Part shown: in pieces, positions 19,205 through 28,043 of the stretch
How the letters are laid out: the number at the start of each line of letters is the position of its first letter
How positions within the stretch are numbered: the first letter of the stretch is position 1
Assembly (NCBI GenBank): GCA_029287535.1
Contig: JARFQY010000309.1
Location: 1 to 36,393 of the forward strand
DNA from: Filomicrobium sp.
GTDB lineage: Bacteria; Pseudomonadota; Alphaproteobacteria; Rhizobiales; Hyphomicrobiaceae
Length of the DNA: 36,393 nt
Reading direction: 5' to 3'
Made by a program: the position numbers and the translations under genes
Notes under the pieces: generated by a model
The model's database searches: none
What the model was told of the DNA's origin: nothing
The model's input: only the letters and a program-made list of their open reading frames with translations

Positions 19205-20197
19205 ATGGCCAGCGATCCCGGCTCAAAACACATTGACGACGATAGCGCTTCGCAAGCCGGTGCGACACCGGCCAGCAAGTCGCCGCTCGACGACATCATG
19301 ATTGCCATGGACGTGGTCGACACACTGCGTCACGACCGCAATCTCGTCGAGCGTGAGCTGAACGACGAGGCCCGGCGCAAAGATCTGATCGACCGGCTTC
19401 GAAAGATCTATCGCGGCCAGGGGATCGAGGTGCCCGACCGTATTCTCGAAGAGGGCGTGCAGGCGCTCGAAGATGACAGGTTCACGTATCAGCCACCCGA
19501 CCAGAACACGTTATCGACGCGACTGGCGAAGCTCTACGTTTCGCGCGGCCGATGGGGGCGCTATGTGCTCGGTCTTGTCGCCGGCATCGCCGCCTTCCTT
19601 CTTGTCAACTATTTCTTCTTTGAAAGGCCGCAGCAGCTCAGAGCGCAGGCCGAGCAGCATGAACTCAGCGAATTAATCCCACAACGGGTGAACAAGCTCG
19701 TCGCCGATATCCGCTCGGAAGCCTCAGACAATCTGGTAGCGGCGCGGGCGGAAGGTATCGCGAAGTCCGCACTTAATGCTGCCAGCTCGGGCAATCTTGC
19801 CGCCGCGCGAAGAACCGAAAAGCGGCTGCAGGACACACTGGAACAGCTGCGTGCGACATACGAAATCCAGATCGTCAACCGAGAAGGTGAAGTCTCTGGT
19901 CTGTGGCGGGTTCCGAAGGCCAATCCCGACACTTACAATTTCTATCTGGTAGTCGAAGCGATCGGCGATGATGGTAAGCCGTTGGCGCAGGTCATCGAGA
20001 ACGAGGAGACCGGCAAACGGGAACGCGTGAAAACCTGGGCGGTTCGGGTCGATCGGCCCGTCCTTGTCTCGGTCAAGGAGGATAAGGACGACGACGGGAT
20101 CATCCAGAACAACATTGTCGGGCGGAAGGTGCGCGGGGAACTTGAACCACAGTGGACGATCGACGTTCTGGGCGGCGCCATCACGAGGTGGAAATGA
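19205..20197 (+). CDS. DUF6384-like single-pass membrane protein
   Basis: A 330-residue protein: cytosolic N-terminal part (about 1-118) with PLDDIMIAMDVVDTLRHDR and DRLRKIYRGQGIEVPDRILE, one membrane helix (about 120-139, YVLGLVAGIAAFLLVNYFFF), then an outside part with a helical stretch (about 143-220) and a beta-rich end (about 220-330). I recall this N-terminal signature from proteins named DUF6384; function is not known. An in-frame TTG at 19193 would add four residues; ATG 19205 is preferred although neither has a clear ribosome site. It lies 14 bases after the TelA-like gene and its stop overlaps the start of the third gene (ATGA), so the three are very likely made together. It may anchor the two coiled-coil partners to the membrane; this is inference. 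Confidence 0.72.
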   Translation: MASDPGSKHIDDDSASQAGATPASKSPLDDIMIAMDVVDTLRHDRNLVERELNDEARRKDLIDRLRKIYRGQGIEVPDRILEEGVQALEDDRFTYQPPDQNTLSTRLAKLYVSRGRWGRYVLGLVAGIAAFLLVNYFFFERPQQLRAQAEQHELSELIPQRVNKLVADIRSEASDNLVAARAEGIAKSALNAASSGNLAAARRTEKRLQDTLEQLRATYEIQIVNREGEVSGLWRVPKANPDTYNFYLVVEAIGDDGKPLAQVIENEETGKRERVKTWAVRVDRPVLVSVKEDKDDDGIIQNNIVGRKVRGELEPQWTIDVLGGAITRWK

Positions 20198-21588
20198 TCA
20201 GCGGCCGCCAAACACTGTCTGAAATCGAGCGCTCGATACAGGACCTCAGGCAACAAGAGCAGCAGCTGCTCGCCGACATGGAGAAAATCAACGCTCACCA
20301 TGTCCGGTTGATGGAGCAACGCACCGCTGCCTTCCGGGAACTCGCCGAAGTCCGAGCACGCAACGCCGTCGCCGACGGCGTCATCGACCAGGCGGATGCC
20401 CTGCAGCACAAGGTCGCCAGCCTACTAGGCGCGCGCCAAACGACAATCGATGGCCTCAAAACCCGGGAAGGGTCCGCCCACGGCCAGCGCGATAAACTCA
20501 ACTCGGCAGCCGAAGCCTTGCGCGAGAAAATCGAAGGTCTCGAGCACCGGCTGGACGCCGCCGCGGCACAGGCGCGCCAGCAGCTTGCCGGGGATTCCCG
20601 CTACGAAGAGCTGACCGGTGAGCGCGATGCCGCGGTTCAGGTCCGCGACCAGGCTCAAGCGAAGGCGAAACAGGCCGAAGAAGACCGCCGGCGCAAAGGG
20701 GAATCCTACGAGGACGATGAGCTCTTCATGTACCTGTGGAGACGCGGCTACGGTACTCGCGATTATCGGCCGCACTGGATCATTCGCAGCTTCGACGACT
20801 GGGTCGCGCGCCTTGTCAGATACCATGAAGCGCGCGCCAACTTCGCGATCCTGAACGAAATCCCGCAGCGGCTACGCGAGCATGTGAAGCTACTCTCGGA
20901 ACAGTTAGCAAAAGCGAAGGCGCAGGTCGAAGCAGCCGAAGCAAAGCGTATCAACGAACTGGCCGGAATGGATCTGAAAGCTGCCTTAAGGGACGTGCGC
21001 GAGCAGCAGGCCGGCAACAACGAGGCCCTCGAAACGGCCGAGGCCGACATCACCGAAATCTCTCGCCAGATCAACCAATACGCGGAAGGGCTCGACCCGT
21101 CATTTCTGGAGGCAGTGGAGGTTTCGGCGCGGTTCCTGGAGCAGGAGAGCTACCAGCAGCTCATTGCGCAGGCGCGCAAGACAGCCGAACCGACCGACGA
21201 CAGGATCGTCGCCAGGATCGCGGAAATCGATCGCAAGGCCGATGACTTGCAACGCAATGGCGAACGCCGACGCCGGGATTTGGATCACATCAGCGAGAAG
21301 CGCAAGGAGCTCCTGGATATCTCCGCGAAATTTCGGCGCGAGTACTACGACGACCCTGCCTCACAGTTCGAACCTGATGACATTGCCGGTACGATCCTGC
21401 GCGAGCTGATCCGCGGTGGCATAACGGCAGCCGACTACTGGGTGCGCTCGCAAAGGCGTCATAACTGGAAGGGCCGGCCCGCCGACCCTTACCGGCGGCA
21501 GGCCGGCTTCCCACCGTTCGGCGGCGGATGGGGCGGCGGTAGCCGGGGCAACAGAGGCGGACGCTTCGAGACGGGCGGCGGTTTCTAA
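20194..21588 (+). CDS. Coiled-coil protein with Gly/Arg-rich C-terminal tail, third gene of the module
   Basis: A 464-residue hypothetical protein. Long heptad-like helices (about 1-170 and 225-395, rich in Gln, Arg, Glu, Ala) flank a compact central segment with aromatic residues (DDELFMYLWRRGYG, RPHWIIRSFDDWVARLVRYH). The C-terminus (about 420-464) is low-complexity Gly/Arg/Phe (FPPFGGGWGGGSRGNRGGRF), like RGG tails that mediate loose RNA or protein contacts elsewhere. No signal peptide or membrane helix. The start at 20194 overlaps the previous stop by 4 bases and has GAGGTGG just before it, which decides it over an upstream ATG at 20152. I do not recognise a named family. Context suggests it works with the TelA-like and membrane proteins. 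Confidence 0.75.
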   Translation: MISGRQTLSEIERSIQDLRQQEQQLLADMEKINAHHVRLMEQRTAAFRELAEVRARNAVADGVIDQADALQHKVASLLGARQTTIDGLKTREGSAHGQRDKLNSAAEALREKIEGLEHRLDAAAAQARQQLAGDSRYEELTGERDAAVQVRDQAQAKAKQAEEDRRRKGESYEDDELFMYLWRRGYGTRDYRPHWIIRSFDDWVARLVRYHEARANFAILNEIPQRLREHVKLLSEQLAKAKAQVEAAEAKRINELAGMDLKAALRDVREQQAGNNEALETAEADITEISRQINQYAEGLDPSFLEAVEVSARFLEQESYQQLIAQARKTAEPTDDRIVARIAEIDRKADDLQRNGERRRRDLDHISEKRKELLDISAKFRREYYDDPASQFEPDDIAGTILRELIRGGITAADYWVRSQRRHNWKGRPADPYRRQAGFPPFGGGWGGGSRGNRGGRFETGGGF

Positions 21589-21672
21589 GAGCGGGCGCCC
21601 GGCTAGGGACGACGCGCATTCATGCGAGAGGAAGGGCTGACAGCAAAACCTGCTGAATGCAGCCGCTCGCGG

Positions 21673-22140
21673 CTACCATTTCTTGAAAGGCGTTTCAGCA
21701 AGGCTTGCGTTGTAGTACCGCTTGTCGTTGGTGACTTCCTGTCCAACCCAGCGAGGCAATTCAAGAGACTGGTCCTGTGAGGCAAGTTCAACTTCCGCAA
21801 TGACGAGGCCTTCGTTGTCGCCGGCGAATTCATCGACCTCCCAATCCAGCCCGGCAAATGGAACGATGTGGCGCACCTTCGCAATGACGGCGCCAACCGC
21901 CATCGCGGTCATCTGCTCGGCATCCTCGATCGGTATCGGATACTCAAACTCGCTTCGCGTGGCGCCGCTTTGCGCCGACTTGACCGTCAACCAAGCGCCG
22001 ACCCCATCCTCAATCCTAATCCGCACGTTGGAGCGCTGATCGATTGCCAAGTAAAATTGCTTGAACTTTCGGCGGGCGTTCGCCGCCGTGCGCCAATCCT
22101 CGGTCTGAACCAGGAACTTTCTTTCAATCTCGATTGGCAT
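21673..22140 (-). CDS. CYTH-domain protein (triphosphate tunnel metalloenzyme family)
   Basis: A 155-residue single-domain protein starting MPIEIERKFLV, which holds the ExExK signature (Glu4, Glu6, Lys8) of CYTH proteins. Alternating basic and acidic strands line the tunnel: NVRIRIEDGVGAWLTVKSA, RSEFEYPIP, DWEVDEFAG and VIAEVELAS. Small bacterial members act on inorganic triphosphate or nucleoside triphosphates with divalent metal; which substrate applies here cannot be told, and no CHAD or polyphosphate gene is nearby. It converges with the three-gene module, 84 bases away. The ATG at 22140 gives the expected N-terminus. Confidence 0.88.
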   Translation of the reverse strand: MPIEIERKFLVQTEDWRTAANARRKFKQFYLAIDQRSNVRIRIEDGVGAWLTVKSAQSGATRSEFEYPIPIEDAEQMTAMAVGAVIAKVRHIVPFAGLDWEVDEFAGDNEGLVIAEVELASQDQSLELPRWVGQEVTNDKRYYNASLAETPFKKW

Positions 22141-22271
22141 GTTCGGCTACCAGAACCACTTTGCAGCTTCACCGTAGCAGTCATCGGGGCCCGCGTGGAT
22201 CATTGCCTGAATTCTGATCGCACGTCGATCCGCAGTTTAAAATCGCCGCGCTACCGCGATTGAGCAGGCGA

Positions 22272-22305
22272 GTTCGAAATACGAACCTTTCCGCAGTGGC
22301 GGAAA
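22272..22305 (-). terminator. Possible hairpin terminator after the OmpA-family gene
   Basis: Two adjacent small hairpins, GTTCG/CGAAC (22272-22286) and TTTCCGC/GCGGAAA (22288-22305), lie 25-58 bases past the stop of the OmpA-family gene. There is no clear T run, so termination is only suggested. Confidence 0.35.
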
Positions 22306-22329
22306 CTCCATTTGAGCTGGATGCTCTGA

Positions 22330-24297
22330 TCAATTCCGCCTCAACGACTGCCGATCGTAGTCCGCATCGTCATCCTTGTAATCGCGGTCCTGGTCGTCGC
22401 CACCCTGATAGTTCTCGTAATCGGTGCCGTCCGACCCAGTTGCATCGTTTTGCGCGAAGACTTCATTGCCATCGTCGTCGAGATCAATATCGTTGCTTTC
22501 GTTAGCGAGCAGCGGCGTAATCCGGCGGATGGCGACGCGCCGATTGCGAGCATTCGGACCCCGCGTGTTTACCTTCAAGAACTGCTTGCCATAGCCCTGG
22601 GTCACGAGGTTTTCGGGCGGGATATCGTAGTAATCGGTGAGTGCATTCGCGACGGCGACGGCGCGCTCGTCCGATAGAGTCACATTATCGATAGCCGAAC
22701 CCGTGGCGTCGGTGTGACCTTCGATCAGATAGACCTCATTCGGGTTCTCCTTGATTGCCTCTTCCATGGCCGCGCCGACTTCATCAAGACGGTCGAGTTG
22801 ATACTCGGGAATCTCCGAGGAACCGGTCGGGAACCTGATGGTGTCGAGATCGATGCGGGGCATGTAATCGCGCAAGCTGGCGTTCACCAGAATCTGGTTC
22901 AGCGTATACGTGCGGTCAATGTCGTCGACCGGGTCGGCAACGATGGTATCGTAGACGGCTTCCACACCTGCGGACGACGGCTCGACAATGTAGCGTTCGC
23001 GCGGGCCGGTATAGCGGACGGGCCGGACGTCGACGGCAAGATCCCCATCGTTCCACCATCGAGGCTGATTGTCGTAAATCATGACCACGCGATTGCCGGG
23101 ATAGACCCGGTATCGGCGCACGATGAAGCCACCGCCGTCACGAATAGTGACGACGCGCGTGCCGTCCGGACGAATGACCACATTCCGTGTCCAGCCGTTG
23201 TTGAGATCATCGACGTAGACATCTCTCGCGCGCCAGCCGATGCGGCGGTCGTCGTTGTGATAGACGTAGTAGCTACCGACGATCGCGGCACCCACGGCGG
23301 CGCCTGCAAGTGCCGCGAAGATGGTGCGGTCCCTACGGCGCTCGACAACGCGAGCGCGCTCGCGGAAAACGAAATTCCGGTACGGCCTGCGCCGAAATGT
23401 TCTGTTTTGGGCGCGCAACCAGGCTCGTTGGCGCTTCAAGCGGGCGTTCTTACTCTTCAGGCGCACGGTGCGATTGCGATTGCGGACGCGGTTGCGCTTG
23501 ATCTGCCTTTGCAGCGACGCACGACGCCGCTGGAGCTTGCGATACTGCTGCTGGTTGCGTTTGACCTGACGCCGTTTTTGCACACGCCGGCGCTGGACGG
23601 CCCGATTCCGGGCATTGCGTGAACGTAGTTTTTGCCGCTGGCGTACCTGCTGCGTCTTTGCACGTTGCAGTTGCTGCTTACGGGCTTGCCTTGCCTTTTG
23701 ATTTTGCAGCTGTTGGCGCTGTCGGGCCTGTTGCGCCTTCTGCTTTTGAAACTGTTTGCGCTTGCGCGCCTGCTCGGCCTTCCGCTTTTGCTGTTGCTGG
23801 CGAGCCTGTTGCGCCTTCCGCTTCTGCAGCTGCTGGCGCTGGCGCGCCTGCTTGGCCTTTCTGTTTTGCTGCTGCTGGCGCTGACGGGCCTTCTTGTTTT
23901 GCTGCTGCTGGCGCTGGCGGGCATTCTTGTTTTGTTGCTGCTGGCGCTGACGGGCCTTCTTCTTTTGTTGCTGCTGACGCTGACGGGCTTTCTTGTTCTG
24001 TTGCTGCTGGCGCTGGCGGGCATTCTTGTTTTGTTGCTGCTGGCGCTGGCGGGCATTCTTGTTTTGTTGCTGCTGGCGCTGGCGGGCCTTCTTCTTTTGC
24101 TGCCGTCTCTTGCGTTTCTCGGCTTCGGTCAACGGTGGCTTTTGTGCAATCTCGAAACTACCTGCAGGCCTGCTGCTGCCGGAAGTTGGATTGATCGCCT
24201 CAAAGCGGTGTTCCGCGGCCGCCGGCGACGGCGCGAATGGAAGAATGGCCAGACTTAAGAGGCCAATCACTGTGATCGCCAAGAATCTTGTCATCAT
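22330..24297 (-). CDS. OmpA-family protein with basic repeat region and acidic tail
   Basis: A 655-residue exported protein. Order: signal peptide with AAA-type cleavage site near residue 28 (FAPSPAAAEH); a region of about 250 residues made of Arg, Gln, Lys, Ala and Asn, including seven 11-residue units of the form ARQRQQQQNKN (71-147); a glycine-rich hydrophobic stretch FAALAGAAVGAAIVGSYY (about 325-345); a beta-rich segment with IRPDGTRVVTIRDGGGF, known from rhizobial OmpA-family proteins; an OmpA C-terminal peptidoglycan-binding domain (about 470-610, with EGHTDATGSAIDNVTLSDER); and an acidic tail of about 45 residues. ATG 24297 is chosen over GTG 24306 because GAGG lies 9 bases before it. 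It probably sits at the outer membrane-peptidoglycan interface. What the basic region binds is unknown. Confidence 0.88.
   Translation of the reverse strand: MMTRFLAITVIGLLSLAILPFAPSPAAAEHRFEAINPTSGSSRPAGSFEIAQKPPLTEAEKRKRRQQKKKARQRQQQQNKNARQRQQQQNKNARQRQQQQNKKARQRQQQQKKKARQRQQQQNKNARQRQQQQNKKARQRQQQQNRKAKQARQRQQLQKRKAQQARQQQQKRKAEQARKRKQFQKQKAQQARQRQQLQNQKARQARKQQLQRAKTQQVRQRQKLRSRNARNRAVQRRRVQKRRQVKRNQQQYRKLQRRRASLQRQIKRNRVRNRNRTVRLKSKNARLKRQRAWLRAQNRTFRRRPYRNFVFRERARVVERRRDRTIFAALAGAAVGAAIVGSYYVYHNDDRRIGWRARDVYVDDLNNGWTRNVVIRPDGTRVVTIRDGGGFIVRRYRVYPGNRVVMIYDNQPRWWNDGDLAVDVRPVRYTGPRERYIVEPSSAGVEAVYDTIVADPVDDIDRTYTLNQILVNASLRDYMPRIDLDTIRFPTGSSEIPEYQLDRLDEVGAAMEEAIKENPNEVYLIEGHTDATGSAIDNVTLSDERAVAVANALTDYYDIPPENLVTQGYGKQFLKVNTRGPNARNRRVAIRRITPLLANESNDIDLDDDGNEVFAQNDATGSDGTDYENYQGGDDQDRDYKDDDADYDRQSLRRN
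23857..24087 (-). repeat. Seven tandem 33-bp coding repeats in the OmpA-family gene
   Basis: Seven in-frame 33-base units encode variants of ARQRQQQQNKN (residues 71-147). Most differences between units fall in the last three codons (Lys/Asn). Beyond it, units become degenerate and 12-14 residues long (AKQARQRQQLQKRK and similar). The + strand reads as repeats of TTGCTGCTGGCGCTGGCGGG-type sequence. Confidence 0.9.
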
Positions 24298-24661
24298 AAC
24301 CGGCACCTCAGCCCCTGTGATTTTCGGCCAATCCGTTGATCCTAAACTCGATTTTCGGGTACAAAAAGCTCATCGTGCGGACACTCCCGACACTCCCCCC
24401 TTGTTGGGTCTCGAATGTGCCAAGACGGTGGCCGAGACCACCCTTTTGCTGACAAGCCCAGTCACAAATAGGTTCTCACGCCGTCTTTGAATATGGGGTG
24501 AACGCCTTGTATCGGCCGCAGCCGACTAACGAAATCAACTTCATCACACGACGGACTAACGCCACGTGAAACCGGTGGATGCACGGCCAGTTGTCGCCGG
24601 CACCAGGCATGAGCGAGCCGCTGGACCACTCACTGCCGACCCATTCGAAAGGGCTCGGTTC
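24298..24661. other. Intergenic region upstream of the OmpA-family gene
   Basis: 364 bases between the DUF2270 gene and the OmpA-family gene, both on the - strand. It should hold the promoter of the latter, and GAGG (its ribosome site) is at the left edge. I found no convincing promoter pair, no coding sequence, no RNA gene and no strong terminator. Confidence 0.5.
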
Positions 24662-25345
24662 TCACCCCATCGACCCGGGGCTGTGACCGCGATGTTTGAC
24701 GCGATCCAGGTAATAGGTGCCGACAGCAATCGCAATCAGCGTGCCGTTGTAGATGACGCCACCGAGCAGAACGGTTTCGCCGGGGACCGGACCTACCGCG
24801 GCGCGCTGCACAAACTCCCCGAAGCTGCCCACCGGGCTTGGGTGGACGAGAATCTTGCCGACGTAGGCGACGGTCTGAATCACCAAGATCCAAATGAAGT
24901 TGCGGCGGAGGCGCCGGCCGACCGCACGCAAGTAAGTGATGTGATAGTGGGGATGACGGTAGTCATTGGCGAGCGTGTCCTGCCATGAGATGTCGTTCTG
25001 GTAGTCCGTGTGCTCCAGCATGGGCGCATAAAAATGCGTTTCCATCCATCTTGCGCGCGCGCGCCAAACATTGAAATAGCGATAGCGGCGGGCCTCGAGG
25101 AGCAAAAAGAAGAGGACCAGAAGTCCGACGAGGATTAGCGGCACGGGAGAGGCATCGCGGGAGGAAAACGAAACCGAGATGGCGATGCCAAGTGTCACGA
25201 CAGACCAATTCGTCGTCGTATCGAGCCGCGTTCGCCACAGCGTACTGCGGTAGACTTCTCCTCGATAAAGGTGGGCCAGTGCCCCAATCTCGGCACTGGT
25301 AAACTGTTTGTCTTTGCTAGCCGCAGGCTCGTCTTGAACGCGCAC
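24662..25345 (-). CDS. DUF2270 integral membrane protein
   Basis: A 227-residue inner-membrane protein of the DUF2270 family. The conserved N-terminal block FTSAEIGALAHLYRGEVYRS and the central LLEARRYRYFNVWRARARW are characteristic. Four membrane helices can be seen: about residues 47-60, 67-84, 149-167 and 192-212. A histidine/aromatic-rich loop (NDYRHPHYHITY) lies between helices two and three. The start is GTG at 25345, set by GGGAGGA 6-7 bases upstream. The family has no established function. It lies alone between trpB and the OmpA-family gene. Confidence 0.87.
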   Translation of the reverse strand: MRVQDEPAASKDKQFTSAEIGALAHLYRGEVYRSTLWRTRLDTTTNWSVVTLGIAISVSFSSRDASPVPLILVGLLVLFFLLLEARRYRYFNVWRARARWMETHFYAPMLEHTDYQNDISWQDTLANDYRHPHYHITYLRAVGRRLRRNFIWILVIQTVAYVGKILVHPSPVGSFGEFVQRAAVGPVPGETVLLGGVIYNGTLIAIAVGTYYLDRVKHRGHSPGSMG

Positions 25346-25538
25346 AGTGTTCCTCCCGGCGGACTTTTTTCCCTGAGGTTAGCACGGCTTGCGCGTTGTT
25401 GTGTCAGCCGGAGGTATGAGAACGTCCGTTAAGGTTTGCACATGGCAACAGGTTGCTGGTCGAGCGCTCCCAGCAGGAGCCCGTTCGAACACACCGGCAA
25501 GGGCACTCCTCATCGAAGCTCGCTAAGGGACCTGTCGG

Positions 25539-26819
25539 TCAGATGTCCATTCCCAGGTGCTTGGCGACGGCAAAGACATCCTTGTCGCCTCGTCCGCACA
25601 TGTTCATGACCAGCAGATTGTCCTCGGGCAAGGTCGGGGCGAGTTTTAGCACATGGGCCAGGGCATGGGCCGGCTCGAGTGCGGGTATGATGCCCTCGAG
25701 TTTGGCGCAAAGCTGGAAGGCATCGAGCGCTTCATTGTCGGTGATGGGAACATAGTTGACGCGGCCGGTATCCTTCAGCCAGGAGTGCTCGGGGCCGACA
25801 CCTGGATAATCCAACCCTGCCGATATGGAGTGCCCCTCGAGAATCTGCCCGTCGTTGTTTTGAAGCAGATAAGTGCGGTTTCCATGAAGCACACCGGGCG
25901 CTCCGCCACTCATGGAGGCGGCATGGCCGTTAGCGACGTCGACTCCGTGGCCACCGGCCTCCACGCCATAGATGGCGACAGCATCATCATCGAGGAAAGG
26001 ATGGAACAACCCAATGGCGTTTGACCCTCCTCCGATGCAGGCGACAAGAGTGTCTGGCAGTCGACCCTCGCGCTCCATCATCTGTTCGCGAGTTTCATTG
26101 CCGATTACCGACTGAAAATCGCGGACCATCTCCGGATAGGGATGCGGGCCAGCGGCGGTTCCGATGATGTAGTAAGTGTCACGGACGTTGGTCACCCAAT
26201 CGCGCAGGGCTTCGTTCATCGCATCCTTGAGCGTGCCGGCACCCGACGTAACAGGATTGATCTTGGCCTCAAGCATATGCATGCGCACGACGTTGGGCTT
26301 CTGGCGTTCGACATCTGTGGCGCCCATGTAGATCTCGCACGGCAAGCCAAAACGTGCGCATACCGTGGCAACAGCGACGCCGTGTTGGCCGGCCCCGGTT
26401 TCGGCGATTATACGCGTCTTGCCCATGCGGCGGGCCAGCAGAATCTGGCCCAGGCAGTTATTGATCTTATGGGAACCGGTGTGATTCAACTCGTCGCGCT
26501 TGAAGTAGATCTTGGCTCCGCCGGCGCCACCCGTCTTTCGGGACACGTCGCGCAGGTACTCGGTTAGGCGCTCGGCATAATAGAGTGGGCTGGGGCGACC
26601 GCCATAATGGCTCAAAAGTTCAGCGAACTCCGTGGCGAAGGCCGGATCCGCTTTGGCGTCCTCGAAGGCTTTTTCCAGGTCGAGGATCAGCGGCATTAGG
26701 GTCTCGGCGACGAAACGACCGCCAAAAAGGCCGAAGTGCCCGCGTTCGTCGGGGCCGGCGCGATAGCTGTTGGGCCGGGGGTCTGTGACATTCATTGGGG
26801 TGGCCGTTTCGGTGGACAT
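25539..26819 (-). CDS. trpB: Tryptophan synthase beta chain
   Basis: Pyridoxal-phosphate enzyme, 426 residues, joining indole and serine to tryptophan. The PLP lysine is in [12 protein letters not shown], the phosphate-binding loop in [15 protein letters not shown], and the substrate loop [14 protein letters not shown]. The frame is open to 26888; ATG 26819 is chosen because it gives a family-like N-terminus, with ATG 26795 as alternative; ribosome sites are weak at both. trpF lies about 80 bases upstream on the same strand. Its partner trpA is not next door but about 7.7 kb away. Confidence 0.96.
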   Translation of the reverse strand: MSTETATPMNVTDPRPNSYRAGPDERGHFGLFGGRFVAETLMPLILDLEKAFEDAKADPAFATEFAELLSHYGGRPSPLYYAERLTEYLRDVSRKTGGAGGAKIYFKRDELNHTGSHKINNCLGQILLARRMGKTRIIAETGAGQHGVAVATVCARFGLPCEIYMGATDVERQKPNVVRMHMLEAKINPVTSGAGTLKDAMNEALRDWVTNVRDTYYIIGTAAGPHPYPEMVRDFQSVIGNETREQMMEREGRLPDTLVACIGGGSNAIGLFHPFLDDDAVAIYGVEAGGHGVDVANGHAASMSGGAPGVLHGNRTYLLQNNDGQILEGHSISAGLDYPGVGPEHSWLKDTGRVNYVPITDNEALDAFQLCAKLEGIIPALEPAHALAHVLKLAPTLPEDNLLVMNMCGRGDKDVFAVAKHLGMDI

Positions 26820-26899
26820 TGCGGGCTCGTTTAAATCTGGGTTTCGTTTGTTCGCAGCGCGGAGGCGGTGCTGAGCGGGTTGCGCCAAGTTATACGCTA

Positions 26900-27565
26900 T
26901 CAGCTGGCAGTTTGGCCTACCCGGTTTGTAGCGGCAATGAAACTGGCGATCAGCGCCGGGTCTTTTTTTCCCGGACTTGCCTCCACTCCGGAAGAGACGT
27001 CGACAATGGCGGCATGTGTCAACTCAATTGCGGCGGCGACATTGCCGGGGTTGAGGCCACCGGCCAGAGCAAAGGGGAAGCGTTCGGCGACACCGGCCAG
27101 GATCCTCCAATCAAAAGAGAGTCCGTTGCCACCAGGCAGCGCCGCGCCGGGTGGAGGTTTGGCGTCGAAAAGGACCAAATCGGCACGTTCTCCGGGGCTC
27201 AAATATGTGTCCGCGACTCCCACGTCCGATGGAGCTGCGATTGGCAGCGCCTTCCAAATCTCAACGCCTGGAACCAGCGCCCGCACCTCGCTCACAAATT
27301 CGGGCGGCTCCCCGCCATGCAGCTGGATGATATCCGGCCTTACGTCCCGTTGAATCGTGGAGAGCAAAGCCCGATCGGGATCAACCACCAGCGTAACGAT
27401 CCGCGATCGACCCCGTGCCTGGCGGGCAAGCTCGCCGGCGAGTTTGAAATCGATGTGACGCGGGCTCTTGGGAAAAAACACCAAACCGATGTAGTCAGCG
27501 CCACATCGCAACGCAGTATCGAGGGCTTCGGGGGATGTTATCCCGCAGATCTTGACCTTTGCCAT
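26900..27565 (-). CDS. trpF: Phosphoribosylanthranilate isomerase
   Basis: A 221-residue (beta/alpha)8-barrel enzyme, third step of tryptophan synthesis. The catalytic cysteine is in [12 protein letters not shown] at the N-terminus, the general acid aspartate in [10 protein letters not shown], and phosphate-binding residues in [12 protein letters not shown] and [18 protein letters not shown] 27565 starts the family N-terminus; the frame is open to 27742, but that part overlaps lapA and reads as its shadow. The gene begins 7 bases after the lapA stop, which suggests co-transcription. Confidence 0.95.
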   Translation of the reverse strand: MAKVKICGITSPEALDTALRCGADYIGLVFFPKSPRHIDFKLAGELARQARGRSRIVTLVVDPDRALLSTIQRDVRPDIIQLHGGEPPEFVSEVRALVPGVEIWKALPIAAPSDVGVADTYLSPGERADLVLFDAKPPPGAALPGGNGLSFDWRILAGVAERFPFALAGGLNPGNVAAAIELTHAAIVDVSSGVEASPGKKDPALIASFIAATNRVGQTAS

Positions 27566-27572
27566 GGCGGCC

Positions 27573-27926
27573 TTAGTGACCGGCGAGGACGAGGTCCTTG
27601 CCGCCACCGGAGCGAGAAATTCCGGCATCGCGCTCACGGGCAAGCCGGTTAGCCTCCGACTGCCAACGTCGGACCTCCTGCGCGCGGACACGTGCGGTCT
27701 TGCGCCACCGTCCCTGTCCCATCCAGACAGCCAGGCCACCAATCACAACACCAATCAATAGCGCGCCAAACAGGTAGAAATAGAGCGGCAACTCGACAGC
27801 CAGAGATGGTGCTTGCGGCTTGAAGGGATCAAGCACCATGCGCACTTCGTGGCGATTGATGACAGCAAGGGCGACAAGGAGGATCGCAATCGGGAATGCG
27901 ATTAGGACCGAAAAGATACGTTTCAT
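27573..27926 (-). CDS. lapA: LapA/DUF1049 inner-membrane protein
   Basis: A 117-residue protein with two membrane helices (about 4-22 and 49-68) and a basic, helical C-terminal part (RKTARVRAQEVRRWQSEANR). The pattern, with NRHEVRMVLDPF between the helices, matches LapA/DUF1049 proteins. In E. coli LapA works with LapB in control of lipopolysaccharide assembly; in alphaproteobacteria the role is not established, and no lapB is in this window. It lies between ihfB and trpF, a common position in this group. Confidence 0.82.
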   Translation of the reverse strand: MKRIFSVLIAFPIAILLVALAVINRHEVRMVLDPFKPQAPSLAVELPLYFYLFGALLIGVVIGGLAVWMGQGRWRKTARVRAQEVRRWQSEANRLARERDAGISRSGGGKDLVLAGH

Positions 27927-28043
27927 GACTATCTTACAACCTGCGTTTCACTCGATGGTCCGGGCCTTTGTACGCAGCCCGGTGCTCTCGTTACCCGTTG
28001 GGCCGCCGAGACCAGTTAGCCCAGTCTTGTCGCCCGCGCCAGG

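Noticed and set aside
22714-23622. A 302-residue + strand frame
   Set aside because: Lies antisense to the OmpA-family gene; no family resemblance and no ribosome site.
23857-24087. CRISPR-like array
   Set aside because: Units are contiguous, in frame and without spacers; they encode protein repeats.
23632-24258. A + strand frame of almost pure leucine and alanine, like a many-helix membrane protein
   Set aside because: It is the complement of the Gln/Arg repeats of the OmpA-family gene, which has a signal peptide, ribosome site and recognisable domains.
17844-25538. A mobile island with defined ends
   Set aside because: No integrase, transposase, att-like direct repeats or tRNA border were found, so transfer is not supported beyond gene order.
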